The notes under the pieces are model-generated. The model had not been told where the DNA came from and did no database searches. It was given only the letters and a program-made list of their open reading frames with translations. Positions 8,250-18,452 of a stretch of DNA of 64,000 nt are shown here, piece after piece. Made by a program: the position numbers and the translations under genes. The first letter of the stretch is position 1, and every line of letters starts with the position of its first letter. Source of the DNA: Candidatus Aalborgicola danicus (GTDB lineage Bacteria > Pseudomonadota > Gammaproteobacteria > Burkholderiales > Burkholderiaceae_C); assembly GCA_016703945.1 (NCBI GenBank), contig JADJBC010000003.1, positions 200,905-264,904 on the forward strand, read 5' to 3'.

Positions 8250-11200
8250 ATGCCAGAAAAACGGACCCTGTACACACGCAACGTTTGGCTCACTGCAAGC
8301 TTGCTGGTTGCGGTGGCGGCCGTTTTTCTGGTTTATACCGCCCTGGAGCGACGGGTCGACAACGCGGGTGAAGCGCGTTTTGAGTCCATGCAACTCGCCG
8401 ATGAATTGCGTCAATCATCGGATGACCTCACCCGCATGGCGCGCACTTATGTGGTTACCGGGGACCCTTCCTACAAGAAGTACTACCAGGAAATTCTGGA
8501 TATTCGCGACGGCAAGCTGCCTCGACCCATGGCCTACCAGGACATCTACTGGGACCGGGTGGTGGCCGACAAGTCCTGCTGCGCGAACTTCGGAGGGACA
8601 GCGCATCAGCCTGCTGGATCTAATGCGCCAAGCAGGTTATACGGCAGAAGAGTTCGACAAGCTGGCACTGGCCAAAGCAAATTCCGACGGTTTGACGCGG
8701 ATCGAATTTGAAGCCATGGCTTTGATGGATGACACCGGACCACAAGCCGTCACCAGCCGTGCCAACGCCTTGCAAATGATGCACGATGGGCAGTACCACC
8801 AATACAAGGCCATGATCATGCAGCCGATTGCCGAGGTGAATCGGCTGGTAGAGGCGCGTACGCGTCTGGCTGTGGAGGATGCCAAATCCAGGGCGACTGT
8901 TGCCCGTTTGACGCTGATCTTGATCGGGTTGGGTGCGGTAGCCATGTTGGTGCGAACCAGTCGCACTCTGCGCACGACCTTGGGTGGCACGGCGGACGAA
9001 GTGCAGGCCCATATCACACGCATTGGTGAAGGCAATTTCTCAACTTCCATAGCGGTGACCGAGGACATGAAGGGCAGTGTGCTGGACCGCCTGGCTCAAA
9101 CCCGACACAACCTCGAGCGCATCGACCAGGAACGGCAGCGAGCCCTGGCCGAGCGCATGGAGTCGGCCCGGGAACTCCAGACTTTGATGGACGCCGTCAG
9201 CAGCTATTCCATTGTGTCGATCGCAGACCCTGCGGGCAACATCACCTATGCCAATGACATGTTCAGCCAGGTCAGCGGGTACAGCAATGCGGAGCTCATG
9301 GGCCAAAACCATCGCATCGTCAAATCAGGCGCTCAGCCCGAAACTTATTGGGAAACCGTATGGAAAACCATTTCCAGCGGCTACGTGTGGCGCGGCGAAG
9401 TCTGCAATCGGGCGAAGGATGGCAGCCTCTACTGGGTGGACACGGTGATAGCCCCCTATTTCGGCGAACACGGAATAGAGAAATACATCTCCATTCGAAC
9501 CGATGTGTCGGCAAGCAAGCGCGCCCAACAGACCCTCGATGCCGAGCGTCAGCGGCTGAACAACATCATCACCGGCACACGGGCAGGCACTTGGGAGTGG
9601 AACTACCAGACCGGCGAGGGAATTGTCAATGCGCGTTGGGCTGAAATGATGGGCTACTCGCTCGAAGAGGTAAAAGGAAACCCGAATCGCCTATGGCGCC
9701 ATGCATTGCATCCCGATGACCTGGTGCTTGCCGCACAGCGCCTGGATGAGCACGTCAAGGGCAAGCGCGACATTTTCGAATTTGAAGGCCGCATGCGCCA
9801 CAAGGCAGGGCCACTGGGTCTGGCAACTGACACGCGGGCGGCTTTTCACACGCACGCCCGACGGAAAACCAGAATGGATGTATGGCATTAACCTGGACAT
9901 CACGGAGGGCAAAAAGGCCGAAGCCGAGCTAAAAGAATCCGCGTCCAGCCTGCGGGACAATGCCGCCTTCCTGGTGCGCGCAGGGCGTATTGCCGGCATA
10001 GGCCGCTGGCAGTACGACCTGGTCGCGGGTCGCATCACATGGTCGGATCAAACATGCCAGATCCACGACGTGGTCAATGGACATTGCCCCACCCTGGAGG
10101 AGTCCATCGCCTTTTTTGCACCCGAAGCACGGGGCGAGATCCAGGCTGCGATCGGCGCTGCGCGCCGAACCGGCAAGCCTTGGGATCTGGAACTGCCCTT
10201 GACCACGGCGATGGCCAGGCATATTTGGGTGCGATGTGCGGGCGAAGCAGAGTACAGCGATGGAAAACGCATCCGCCTGGTTGGGATTTTTCAAGACATT
10301 ACCCAGCGCAGAAAACTCGAAGACGATGTGCGCCAAAAAAACGTTCTCATGAAGAACATTCTGGCCAATATCCCGGTGGGTTTGAGTGTGATGGATGCCA
10401 ACTTGAACTTGGTGGCGGAGAACAGCCTCTTTCGCAGCCTGCTGGATTTTCCGGACTCGTTGTTTGCTGCAGACGTCGTCAAATTCGAATCCATCATCCG
10501 GTTCAACGCGCAACGTGGTGAGTATGGCGAAGGCGACCCTGATGCCATTGTCAAAACCATTGTGGAGCGGGCAAAGATGGCCCAGGCCCACCACTTCCGG
10601 CGCCAGCGCGGGAATGGTCGGACGCTGGAAATCCGGGGTGCACCTATGCCCGATGGGGGATTTGTAACAACCTACTCCGATATCACCGACCTGACGCGAG
10701 CGACCGAGGCGGCGCAGGAGGCTTCACGTTCCAAGAGCCAGTTTGTTGCCAACATGAGCCATGAGATCCGCACGCCCATGAATGCCATTCTGGGAATGCT
10801 CAAGCTACTGCACAACACTGATCTGTCGGCGCAGCAATTGGACTATGCCGGCAAAGCCGAAGGGGCGGCCCGGTCACTGCTAAGCCTGCTCAATGACGTG
10901 CTGGACTTCTCCAAGATGGAAGCCGGGAAGATGGAACTCGACCCGCAGCCCTTTGGGGTGGACCGTCTGCTGCGCGACCTGTCCGTGATCCTGTCTGCCA
11001 ACGTCGGCGTCAAACCCATTGAAGTCCTGTTTGACGTGGACACCACGCTTCCGCGTGTTCTGGTGGCTGACGCCATGCGCCTGCAACAGGTGTTGATCAA
11101 CCTGGCGGGCAATGCCATCAAGTTCACCAATGAGGGTGAAGTCGTGGTCGAAATCAAGCTCGTTTCTCGCACCGACTCCCACACCACCCTGCGCTTTGCG

Positions 11201-13009
11201 GTGCGCGATAGCGGGATCGGCATTGCACCAGAAAATCAGGAACATATCTTTGAGGGCTTTTCGCAAGCCGAGGCATCGACCACACGCCGCTTTGGTGGCA
11301 CCGGCTTGGGTCTTTCCATCTGTAAACGACTGGTAAGGCTGATGGGGGGTGCCTTGCAGCTTGACAGTGTGCTGGGTCAGGGCAGCACCTTCCACTTTAC
11401 GCTGACCCTGCCAATAGCCGGTGAAATAGCTATGGTGTCGGACCCCGCGCCATCGCGCGTAATGTTGCCTTTGGATGTGTTGGTGGTGGACGATAACGTG
11501 ACCGCCCGCAACTTGACCATGCGCATGGCCCGCTCCTGGGGCTGGCGGGTCGATGGCGCAGACAGCGGCGAGCACGCTATTGCGCTGCTCGACACCCGGG
11601 CAAAAGCATTGCTGCCCCCTTATGACGCCATTTTTATTGACTGGTTGATGCCCGGCATGGACGGCTGGGAAGCCCTCGCCCGCATGCGGGATCTGGGCGC
11701 ACAGGCGCTATGCCCCATTACCGTCATGGTGACTGCACACGGCCGCGAACAGCTGATGCAGCGCAGTGCGCGTGAGCAGGCGTATCTAAACGCATTTCTG
11801 GTCAAGCCCATCACGGCATCCATGCTGTTTGACACCGTGGTGGATGCCCGCGCGGGTTTGAGCAATTTGCGCGCCGCACCGCGTGCCCGGTCTGAAAAGG
11901 CCGGACGGCTTGAAGGCATGCACCTGCTTGTCGTGGAAGACAACTTGATCAATCAGCAGGTCGCCCGCGAGTTGCTGCGCTCAGAAGGTGCCCAAGTCGA
12001 AATCGCGGACAACGGCCAGTTGGGGGTTCAAGCAGTCGTCAACACGCAAACCCCATTTAATGCAGTACTGATGGATATCCAGATGCCGGTGATGGATGGA
12101 TACGAAGCCACGCGCGTGATTCGCCAGGCGCCGGGCTCGGCCCAATTGCCCATCATTGCCATGACAGCCAATGCCATGGCATCAGACCGCGAGGCATGCC
12201 TTCGGGCCGGCATGAACGACCACGTAGGCAAACCCTTTGACCTACCCCATTTGGTAGAGGTGTTGTTGCAACACACCCGCCGCAACCGGGCGAACGGGCC
12301 CCACACCACGGAGCGGCGCGCCGCCGCCCCCGGGGGCACATTGACCGCCCCGCCACCTGCCGATGGGTTGCCACTCGTGGACGATATCGCTATGGACGAG
12401 GCCCTTCAGCGTATGGGCGGAAACAGAGAGTTGTATGCAACCGTGCTAACGTCCTACCTGTCGGACCTGCGCGACGCACCGGAGCAGTTGGATGCCTTTT
12501 TAGCGAGCAGCGACTTGGTTGGGGCCGAACGCTTTCTGCACACCCTTAAAGGCCTATCGGCAACGGTAGGCGCAGCCAACATGGCGGCCGTTGCGAAATC
12601 GACCGAGCAGGCACTCCGGTTCGGCACGCACTTGCCAGTGCACGACTCGCTTCGGGTCGTATTCAAAGAAACTGTATTGCGCACTATCGATGTCTTGAAG
12701 CCATTAGTCGAAGACAATATGGTGTCAGTTCTGGCCGCAGTTCCTTTGTCACCCGATACTGGGGCGACGCAGGCCGATGACACGGTTCTTGTTCAATTGA
12801 ATGAATTGCGCGTTCTGTTGGAATCGTCGGATCTGCGTGCCCTGGAAATCCATGCGCAACTGCAGACCCACCTTGCGATTTCAAGCCTCGATGGCTTCGC
12901 TAGCCTATCCAAGTCGATTTCATCGTTTGACTTCGTCGCCGCGGCTGTGCAATGCGGTGACTTGCTACTTTCGATGAATCACCATTGCACCAGCGGTGAC
13001 GTTCAATGA
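8250..13009 (+). pseudogene. Hybrid sensor histidine kinase with PAS, HisKA/HATPase, two REC and Hpt domains; frame broken twice
   Basis: Read through both breaks this encodes about 1,585 residues. Order: membrane segment near residues 10–30, extracytoplasmic region, second membrane segment, HAMP-like stretch, at least three PAS/PAC domains, HisKA with the phospho-acceptor histidine in MSHEIRTPMN (about 10,760), HATPase, receiver 1 (IDWLMPGMDGW), receiver 2 (LMDIQMPVMDGY) and an Hpt domain (HTLKGLSATVG). It is a full phosphorelay in one chain. The frame shifts near 8,580 and near 9,803. Both shifts are +1, and the total length fits two inserted bases exactly. Each break sits in conserved sequence with no other stops, so sequencing error is as likely as real inactivation. 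No dedicated output regulator is adjacent. It is divergent from the M16 protease; the ligand is unknown. Confidence 0.85.
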
Positions 13010-13037
13010 AGTCCAACTTTCGCCGCTGTACCACTAA

Positions 13038-14006
13038 CTAGCTCCGTGTCGGGCTCTGACCGAATCGCGCATAGGTCACACCGGGGAAGACCTGCCGTAG
13101 CGATGGCATGATCAAGGCGCAGTCATCAAACGGCGTCACTACAGCCTCGCCACCGTCATACGCAATGACGGTGCCAGCATGCGCAATAAGCTCCAGCCCT
13201 TTCCAGTCACTTGTAAAACAGACGTCTGAGGTTTTTGCAACACAGCGACCCGCGACTTTGACCTCAACCTGTGGAATTGCAGGGGCGAACCCCGACGGAA
13301 TCGCGTCCTCCTCAATTGTCTCAGAGGCAACAAGAAATCTAAACAGAGTCCGCATTGAAACGTCGACAGCGCTTTTGCTCCAATGTTGGCCAGCCTCAAC
13401 CAGAAGTGCAACCGGTCTCTCCTCTGGACGCCCAAATGCTTCGAAATCCATCATCCTTGTGCCATCTGCATGCCCCTCGTCGCGAACAATTACCCCGGGA
13501 AATCCAACCTTGTTTGCAAATTGCAGACCTTTTTGTGTCGGGCCAGAAAGAAGCAAAGGCTCGCATGACTCATGCATTGAATGCAAGTCCAAAAGGTAGT
13601 CCGCACGGCGTACGAAACCCAATATCTCGTTTGCACGAGAAACTTCTTGTTGTTTCGCTTCACCACCCAGCTTGGCTTTGCTCCAGACTCTATTCATATC
13701 CACGTCAACGAATCGGGAGGAATCTGGCGACACTGGGTCAAACGCACGAAAAGCCGCCACGTTGGCGAAGCAAATGATCCATGAGCCCCGAGTTGGCCTC
13801 AGTCCCGATTCGATCAACCGCAGCAATGCAACTGCCCCACTGTACTCATTGCCATGGGTCAAGGCGGTGACCATTGCGCAGGGCCCGGGCTCATTCGCAG
13901 TGAACTCATGCACATAATCCACGCCCGTATTGCCGCTTCGAACAGAGTCGAGACTTGGACGATCTATCTCGATTGGATACGTTGGAAGTTCGCTACGAGT
14001 GATCAA
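13038..14006 (-). CDS. Succinylglutamate desuccinylase / aspartoacylase-family zinc deacylase
   Basis: A 322-residue member of the AstE/AspA family. Zinc ligands are visible as THGNE near residue 50 and DLHSM near 142, and the catalytic glutamate lies in LVEAGQH. Family enzymes remove an acyl group from N-acyl amino acids such as N-acetylaspartate or N-succinylglutamate; several relatives act on other substrates, so the exact one is open. The start is TTG at 14006, supported by a perfect AGGAGG six bases upstream. It is convergent with the kinase gene and divergent from the formyltransferase/cyclase/transporter operon. Its position at the edge of the AT-richer island suggests it processes what that operon imports, which is inference. 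Confidence 0.82.
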   Translation of the reverse strand: MITRSELPTYPIEIDRPSLDSVRSGNTGVDYVHEFTANEPGPCAMVTALTHGNEYSGAVALLRLIESGLRPTRGSWIICFANVAAFRAFDPVSPDSSRFVDVDMNRVWSKAKLGGEAKQQEVSRANEILGFVRRADYLLDLHSMHESCEPLLLSGPTQKGLQFANKVGFPGVIVRDEGHADGTRMMDFEAFGRPEERPVALLVEAGQHWSKSAVDVSMRTLFRFLVASETIEEDAIPSGFAPAIPQVEVKVAGRCVAKTSDVCFTSDWKGLELIAHAGTVIAYDGGEAVVTPFDDCALIMPSLRQVFPGVTYARFGQSPTRS

Positions 14007-14543
14007 AATCTGCCTCCTGTGGGGCCGGGTTAAACGCGCACTGAAAACACATGTTTACATTTTTTTGCTTGTGTATAGACTCATTTCGACAATCTTTAGA
14101 ACAGCTTATCATGGGTGAAATTTTTCGTTGATCGACAGGCAAGTCGCGGGTCGCCGTGGCACAAATAGCGAGAGGCCTTTGATCCGAAGGTTCACGGCGA
14201 GCCAGTCCTTTGATTGCTACTCCCCAAAAGAAATGGATACCGGATCAACGTGACGTTGTTTGGATTGACATTGGCGCCCCGGGGCTGTAGCGCATTGCAA
14301 AACGAACATCCCGCAATGGTGACGCCAGCAAAGCCCTTCGATGAACACACAAATTCGCTTATTGCCTTGTCAACCCAAGTCAATTTCGCACCATGGAAAG
14401 GTCACACCAGGGCGTCCTTAAAAGACATTGTCACCTGCTATTTTTGAGCTCGCCCGCGATGGGCGGTACGGGATCATTTCTCAATCAGTATTACTTCCGG
14501 GAACAACGAAGAGTTTTGGTTTGTTTTTAAAAGAAGGCAGCAC
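14007..14543. other. 537-base intergenic region between divergent accessory genes
   Basis: An AT-rich stretch that must hold the promoters of the deacylase gene (leftward) and of the formyltransferase operon (rightward). The T-rich segment around 14,050–14,070 and the sequence CTATAC on the minus strand near 14,075 could be part of a leftward promoter, but no well-spaced −35/−10 pair convinces me. I looked for a CRP-type TGTGA/TCACA palindrome, relevant because the operon encodes an adenylate cyclase, and did not find one. Short open frames exist on both strands between 14,192 and 14,447; I do not recognise either product and neither has a good ribosome-binding site. Confidence 0.5.
14013..14018 (-). 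promoter_or_regulatory. Ribosome-binding site fixing a TTG start
   Basis: A perfect AGGAGG on the minus strand, six bases before TTG at 14006. It decides the start of the AstE/aspartoacylase-family gene, which has no ATG at a sensible position. Confidence 0.75.
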
Positions 14544-15200
14544 ATGCGCGATGACAGATTCAGGGTTGCAATGTTTGGCAGCTTTTACCGCGGCTTCTAT
14601 CTTCTCAACGAATTGCTGCAGGGTGACATCAGTGAGCAGGTAACTGTGGTCGGTGTTGCGACTGACGATCCGGAAGCATCGTATGTCAGTGCCGACAAAC
14701 GGGTTTGGCAGTACCCCCATACGGTTTACGAGAAGGTTATGGTTTCGGAACTTGCAAAAGAGCGTGGAATTGACACTTTCAATGGGAAAGTAAACGACCC
14801 TGAGTTCTACGAAGTGATTGATCAATGGAAGCCGGACATTTGCGTGATGGCGACCTTTGGGCAACGGATTCGTTCCCGCCTCATTAACACTCCAAAACTT
14901 GGTTTCTACAACCTGCACCCCTGCATTGATGATTCCTGGCCATCTCACTATGTCGGCGGCAATCCCTTCGAGGGCTTGATGCGAGATGGGAAGCGATACG
15001 CGAATATCGCCTTTCATGCTGTTGACGAGGGTTTTGATACGGGTCCATTGCTTGGACTGTCAGGAAAAATCGCGTTGCCAAAGGAAACCTCTGTGACCGA
15101 CATGCACAAGATTACTTCCTACTCCGCAGCACAATTGGCGAGCAAAGAGATGAAGAAGATATTTGCAGCGCATCAGAACTCTTGCAAGAAGGCCCTTTGA
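14544..15200 (+). CDS. Formyltransferase-fold protein (PF00551-like)
   Basis: 218 residues, the length of a lone formyltransferase catalytic domain without the C-terminal domain of methionyl-tRNA formyltransferase. The core motif is recognisable: the NLHP segment supplies the Asn and His of the catalytic triad, and VDEGFDTGPLL supplies the Asp. The preceding loop (CIDDSWPSHYVGGNP) differs from the SLLPKYRG-type loop of Fmt and PurN, so the acceptor is probably neither fMet-tRNA nor GAR. Folate-dependent formyl transfer to a sugar amine or amino acid, or the reverse deformylation, is possible. GAAGG precedes ATG by a normal distance. The stop codon is one base before the cyclase start, so the two are co-transcribed. 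Confidence 0.78.
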   Translation: MRDDRFRVAMFGSFYRGFYLLNELLQGDISEQVTVVGVATDDPEASYVSADKRVWQYPHTVYEKVMVSELAKERGIDTFNGKVNDPEFYEVIDQWKPDICVMATFGQRIRSRLINTPKLGFYNLHPCIDDSWPSHYVGGNPFEGLMRDGKRYANIAFHAVDEGFDTGPLLGLSGKIALPKETSVTDMHKITSYSAAQLASKEMKKIFAAHQNSCKKAL

Positions 15201-15201
15201 T

Positions 15202-17430
15202 ATGTCCATCGCAGAAACCAAGGCGCAGGTAACTAGATCGAACGGTCCTGCGGGTCGGCAGGAAACCACGCCGAAATTCGCCGTCAAATTGCGACTCAGT
15301 ATCAGCACACTTTTTCTTTGCCTGATATTGCCGACGTTCGCCATCATCGTTTACTACATCTACAAAACAAATTATGAAATTTACAAGCACAACGCATCCG
15401 CATTGATTACCAGCCTCAATAACCAGATGACGGACAAGTTGCTCGCATTGCTTGATCCGATCGGAGACTCTCTGGTGACGCTCGCAAAGCAAGTGCGGGA
15501 CGACCCACGTTTACTCAAGAGTGCGAGTGTCAACGACACACTTCTGCTACATCTTGAAAATAACCCAAACCTTGTATCTATCTTCGTCGCTTCGGAACGT
15601 GGCAGTTTTCACCAGGTTCAGCGAATGCGGGAGGGCATGATCGTTGCAAACCGCGTGCCGCCGGCCGATGCGGTTTTCAATTTCTGGGTTGTTGACCGAT
15701 CTGGCCTACCTGAAGGGGCATCCAACGGTTCTGGTGCCCAGGCACCTGCAAAAAATAGTAGGTCCGTCAATTCGGTTTTTACATTCTTCAAAAACCGTGA
15801 CTCCGCGCCGATTGAAACCTTTGTTGTTGAAAACAACTACGACCCACGTCAACGTCCGTTCTACAAAAGCCTCTCGTCAACGGTTGCCAAAACACCCGAA
15901 GACAAACGGGAGCGTTTTGTTTTGCTTGACGAGCCCTATGTTTCTGGCAGTACTTCTCAGGCTACTATGACCGTATCAACCCCTGTTTATCAGGACAAGA
16001 CGTTCAAAGGAATGATTGGTGAGTCATTTGAGCTGAATACGATTTCAAAATACCTCAAGTCGATCCAAATCAGCAAAAATAGTGAAACCTACATCGTCGA
16101 CGTCGATGGCAACATCGTGGTAAGCACCGGTCAAGACAATGGCTACACGATTGTGAAATCAGGCTTGATTAAGCAAAATATTCGTGAGGCGGCTGGCAAA
16201 GCGGTGCAGCACGCCTATCAAAGGCATATCAGCACCCAAGAACGGCAATTTGAATTTACACACCCACTGACTGCCGAAGTGTATTTGGCCCAGTTCACGG
16301 CATTTCCAAACAATTTCAACAAGAATTGGGAAGTGATCACGCTTGCGCCCATGAGCGACTTTTTAGTTGGGCTTAACGAGATCAATAGACGACTCATCGT
16401 TTATGGCGGAGCAGCGTGTTTGTTACTTGTGTTTCTGACTTACATTCTTTCTCGGACCATATCGCGGCCAATTGAAACCCTTACTGAAGAAATTAGAGAT
16501 CTGCTGGATTTCAATCGATCAAAGAGAATAGTCGGATCGAGAATCGAAGAGATCAATATTCTTCATAGTGCTGTCAACAAGTTGCGCAACACACTGCGGG
16601 CATTTACAGCTTACGTACCACGCGATTTGGTCAATGACTTGGTCCGCTCAGGCAATGACATCGAACTTGGCGGTGAAAGCCGCTACCTGACAATCCTGTT
16701 CACTGACCTGCAAGGTTTCTCCTCCATCTCCGAAGTCACTCCGTCGCGGGAGTTGGTCAGACTTGTTTCTTCATACCTCGCACTGGTCACCTATGCCGTC
16801 AAGGAAGAAACTGGCACGGTCGATAAATTTATTGGGGATTCGGTCATGGCATTCTGGGGTGCCCCGATGCTCGATCAGAACCACGCCTATCACGCCTGCA
16901 GAGCGGCCGTGAAGTCACAACGCAGGATGGTGGAATTGAACAGGCAATTCGCTACGGAAGGTCTGCCCCCGTTGACGGTCCGCATTGGCATCCATTCGGA
17001 TGCCGTTCTGGTGGGCAATATTGGATCACCTGAACGCATGAGCTACACCGTGATGGGTGACGGCGTCAACATCGCTGCGCGACTGGAAGGCATCAACAAG
17101 GAATTTTCGACTTCGATTTGCATCAGCCATGCCACCTACAAGGAAGCTGGTGAACGGCTTTGGACACGACCCGTCGATATCATTACTGTCAAAGGACGCA
17201 AGGGCGAAATTCCTATTTATGAAGTGCTGGCTATCCGCGGCGATGATCCTGAAACCATGGCAACCGACAGGGATAAAGCCTTATGTGCGTTGACCCGTGA
17301 AGCATTCTTGTTGTTTTCGAAGAAACAGTACCGCGAAGCGGCAGAGTTGTACCAAAAAATCATGGATACCTACGACGACGGTCTATCCTGCATTATGAGA
17401 GATCGCTGTCTTGAAAGTCGCCCCGCTTGA
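15202..17430 (+). CDS. Membrane-bound class III adenylate/guanylate cyclase with periplasmic sensor domain
   Basis: 742 residues. Transmembrane helix 1 spans about residues 31–54 and helix 2 about 397–418. Between them lies a roughly 340-residue periplasmic region of the double-Cache type, with a typical YIVDVDGNIVVST strand. A HAMP-like linker leads to the cyclase domain (about 495–690): FTDLQGF and GDSVMAFWG give the two metal-binding aspartates, DKFIGDS has the purine-contacting lysine, and GVNIAAR has the transition-state Asn and Arg. All catalytic residues appear intact, so it should make cAMP (or cGMP) in the cytoplasm in response to a periplasmic ligand. It starts one base after the formyltransferase stop. 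The gene is AT-richer than its surroundings (15361–15420 has 21 G+C of 60). Confidence 0.88.
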   Translation: MSIAETKAQVTRSNGPAGRQETTPKFAVKLRLSISTLFLCLILPTFAIIVYYIYKTNYEIYKHNASALITSLNNQMTDKLLALLDPIGDSLVTLAKQVRDDPRLLKSASVNDTLLLHLENNPNLVSIFVASERGSFHQVQRMREGMIVANRVPPADAVFNFWVVDRSGLPEGASNGSGAQAPAKNSRSVNSVFTFFKNRDSAPIETFVVENNYDPRQRPFYKSLSSTVAKTPEDKRERFVLLDEPYVSGSTSQATMTVSTPVYQDKTFKGMIGESFELNTISKYLKSIQISKNSETYIVDVDGNIVVSTGQDNGYTIVKSGLIKQNIREAAGKAVQHAYQRHISTQERQFEFTHPLTAEVYLAQFTAFPNNFNKNWEVITLAPMSDFLVGLNEINRRLIVYGGAACLLLVFLTYILSRTISRPIETLTEEIRDLLDFNRSKRIVGSRIEEINILHSAVNKLRNTLRAFTAYVPRDLVNDLVRSGNDIELGGESRYLTILFTDLQGFSSISEVTPSRELVRLVSSYLALVTYAVKEETGTVDKFIGDSVMAFWGAPMLDQNHAYHACRAAVKSQRRMVELNRQFATEGLPPLTVRIGIHSDAVLVGNIGSPERMSYTVMGDGVNIAARLEGINKEFSTSICISHATYKEAGERLWTRPVDIITVKGRKGEIPIYEVLAIRGDDPETMATDRDKALCALTREAFLLFSKKQYREAAELYQKIMDTYDDGLSCIMRDRCLESRPA

Positions 17431-17492
17431 ATGTCCCGACCTCATTTGCGGACGACGGTACAAATCTACTGTGTTCAGTAAAAGGAGGGGTC

Positions 17493-18452
17493 GTGGCCAC
17501 CATAGAAATAGCTTTTGTTGGCATGCGAACTAAAACGCGATCTTGGCTAGCGTTGGACGCCTATTTTTTGTTTGGCTCATTGTTGGTCGGACTCCTCTTT
17601 TCGCTGGCCCCGCTAGTATTGTTTGCCCAGGCCTCACAATCGGCGCTCCTGCGGCCATCCTCGGCTTCTGCGCCGTACTCACAACGCACATCCCCTTTGG
17701 TCAAGGCACCGAATGGCAAGACCGTGGCGCCCGATATCGCACGAATTTTGCAGCGTGGTGAGCTCGTGGTCGCGATGATTGCCGTTGATTCGCCTCCATT
17801 TTTTGCACAGAAAGATGGCGAACACGTGGGTACCGATGTAGACCTCGCACGCCAGATTGCGAAGGAATTGGGAGTTCCAGTTCGTTTTGACCGCACTGCC
17901 AAGACCTTTGATGCAGCGGTAGAGATGGCCGCAGATGGTCGAGCAGACCTGGCCATGGGGCGGTTGGCAAGAACACTTGCGAGAGCACAAAAGGTCAATT
18001 TCAGTACCTCCTACATGCGCTTGGGTCACTCTTTTTTGATCAACCGGCTCGAGTTCGCCAAAGTCTCTGGGGCCAATGCAGCGCCTCGCGTGATACGCAA
18101 CTTCACCGGCAAACTTGGTGTGATCGGAGGGTCTGCCTGGGAGGAATTCGGACGGCGAAATTTTCCGAAGGCACAAATTGTTCTTCATACATCTTGGGCA
18201 AAGTCCGTGGAGGCCGTCAAGAAAGGAGAGGTTGTTGCGATTTATCGCGATGAGTTCGAAATTCAACAAATCATGCGTGGCAATCCTGAGCTGGCTCTGA
18301 CGCTGCGGACTGTGACTTTCAACGACCTGGGATCTGCGTTGAGCGTGATGGTCGGCCTGACCGACGTGTCATTGTTAACCTTTGTGAATGAAGTAATCGC
18401 CCAGCGTACGGAAATACCTTTGGTCGCAAATATGCTCAAGGAGCTTAAATGA
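17493..18452 (+). CDS. Periplasmic amino-acid-type solute-binding protein (SBP family 3)
   Basis: 319 residues with one hydrophobic N-terminal segment (about residues 20–42) acting as signal peptide or anchor. The mature part follows the SBP_bac_3 pattern: GELVVAM opening strand, SPPFF, GTDVDLARQIAKELGV, ADLAMGRLART, then KVNFSTSY. Family members bind polar amino acids or small acids and feed ABC importers or sensor kinases. No ABC permease or ATPase lies nearby, so it more likely serves the adjacent cyclase sensor or the symporter. GTG 17493 is chosen because GGAGG lies four bases upstream; a longer frame from TTG 17427 lacks any such signal. The 3' end overlaps the symporter start by four bases (ATGA). 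Confidence 0.82.
   Translation: MATIEIAFVGMRTKTRSWLALDAYFLFGSLLVGLLFSLAPLVLFAQASQSALLRPSSASAPYSQRTSPLVKAPNGKTVAPDIARILQRGELVVAMIAVDSPPFFAQKDGEHVGTDVDLARQIAKELGVPVRFDRTAKTFDAAVEMAADGRADLAMGRLARTLARAQKVNFSTSYMRLGHSFLINRLEFAKVSGANAAPRVIRNFTGKLGVIGGSAWEEFGRRNFPKAQIVLHTSWAKSVEAVKKGEVVAIYRDEFEIQQIMRGNPELALTLRTVTFNDLGSALSVMVGLTDVSLLTFVNEVIAQRTEIPLVANMLKELK

Noticed and set aside
11408..11440. Another copy of the palindromic element within the kinase gene
   Set aside because: AATAGCC and ATAGCTA occur but the 9-nt spacing and the CGGGGGCT half are absent.
14192..14447. Short open frames on both strands in the 14 kb gap
   Set aside because: They overlap each other, lack ribosome-binding sites and match nothing I recognise; left as intergenic.
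14007..14543. CRP-type operator for the cyclase operon
   Set aside because: No TGTGA-N6-TCACA-like palindrome could be found by eye.
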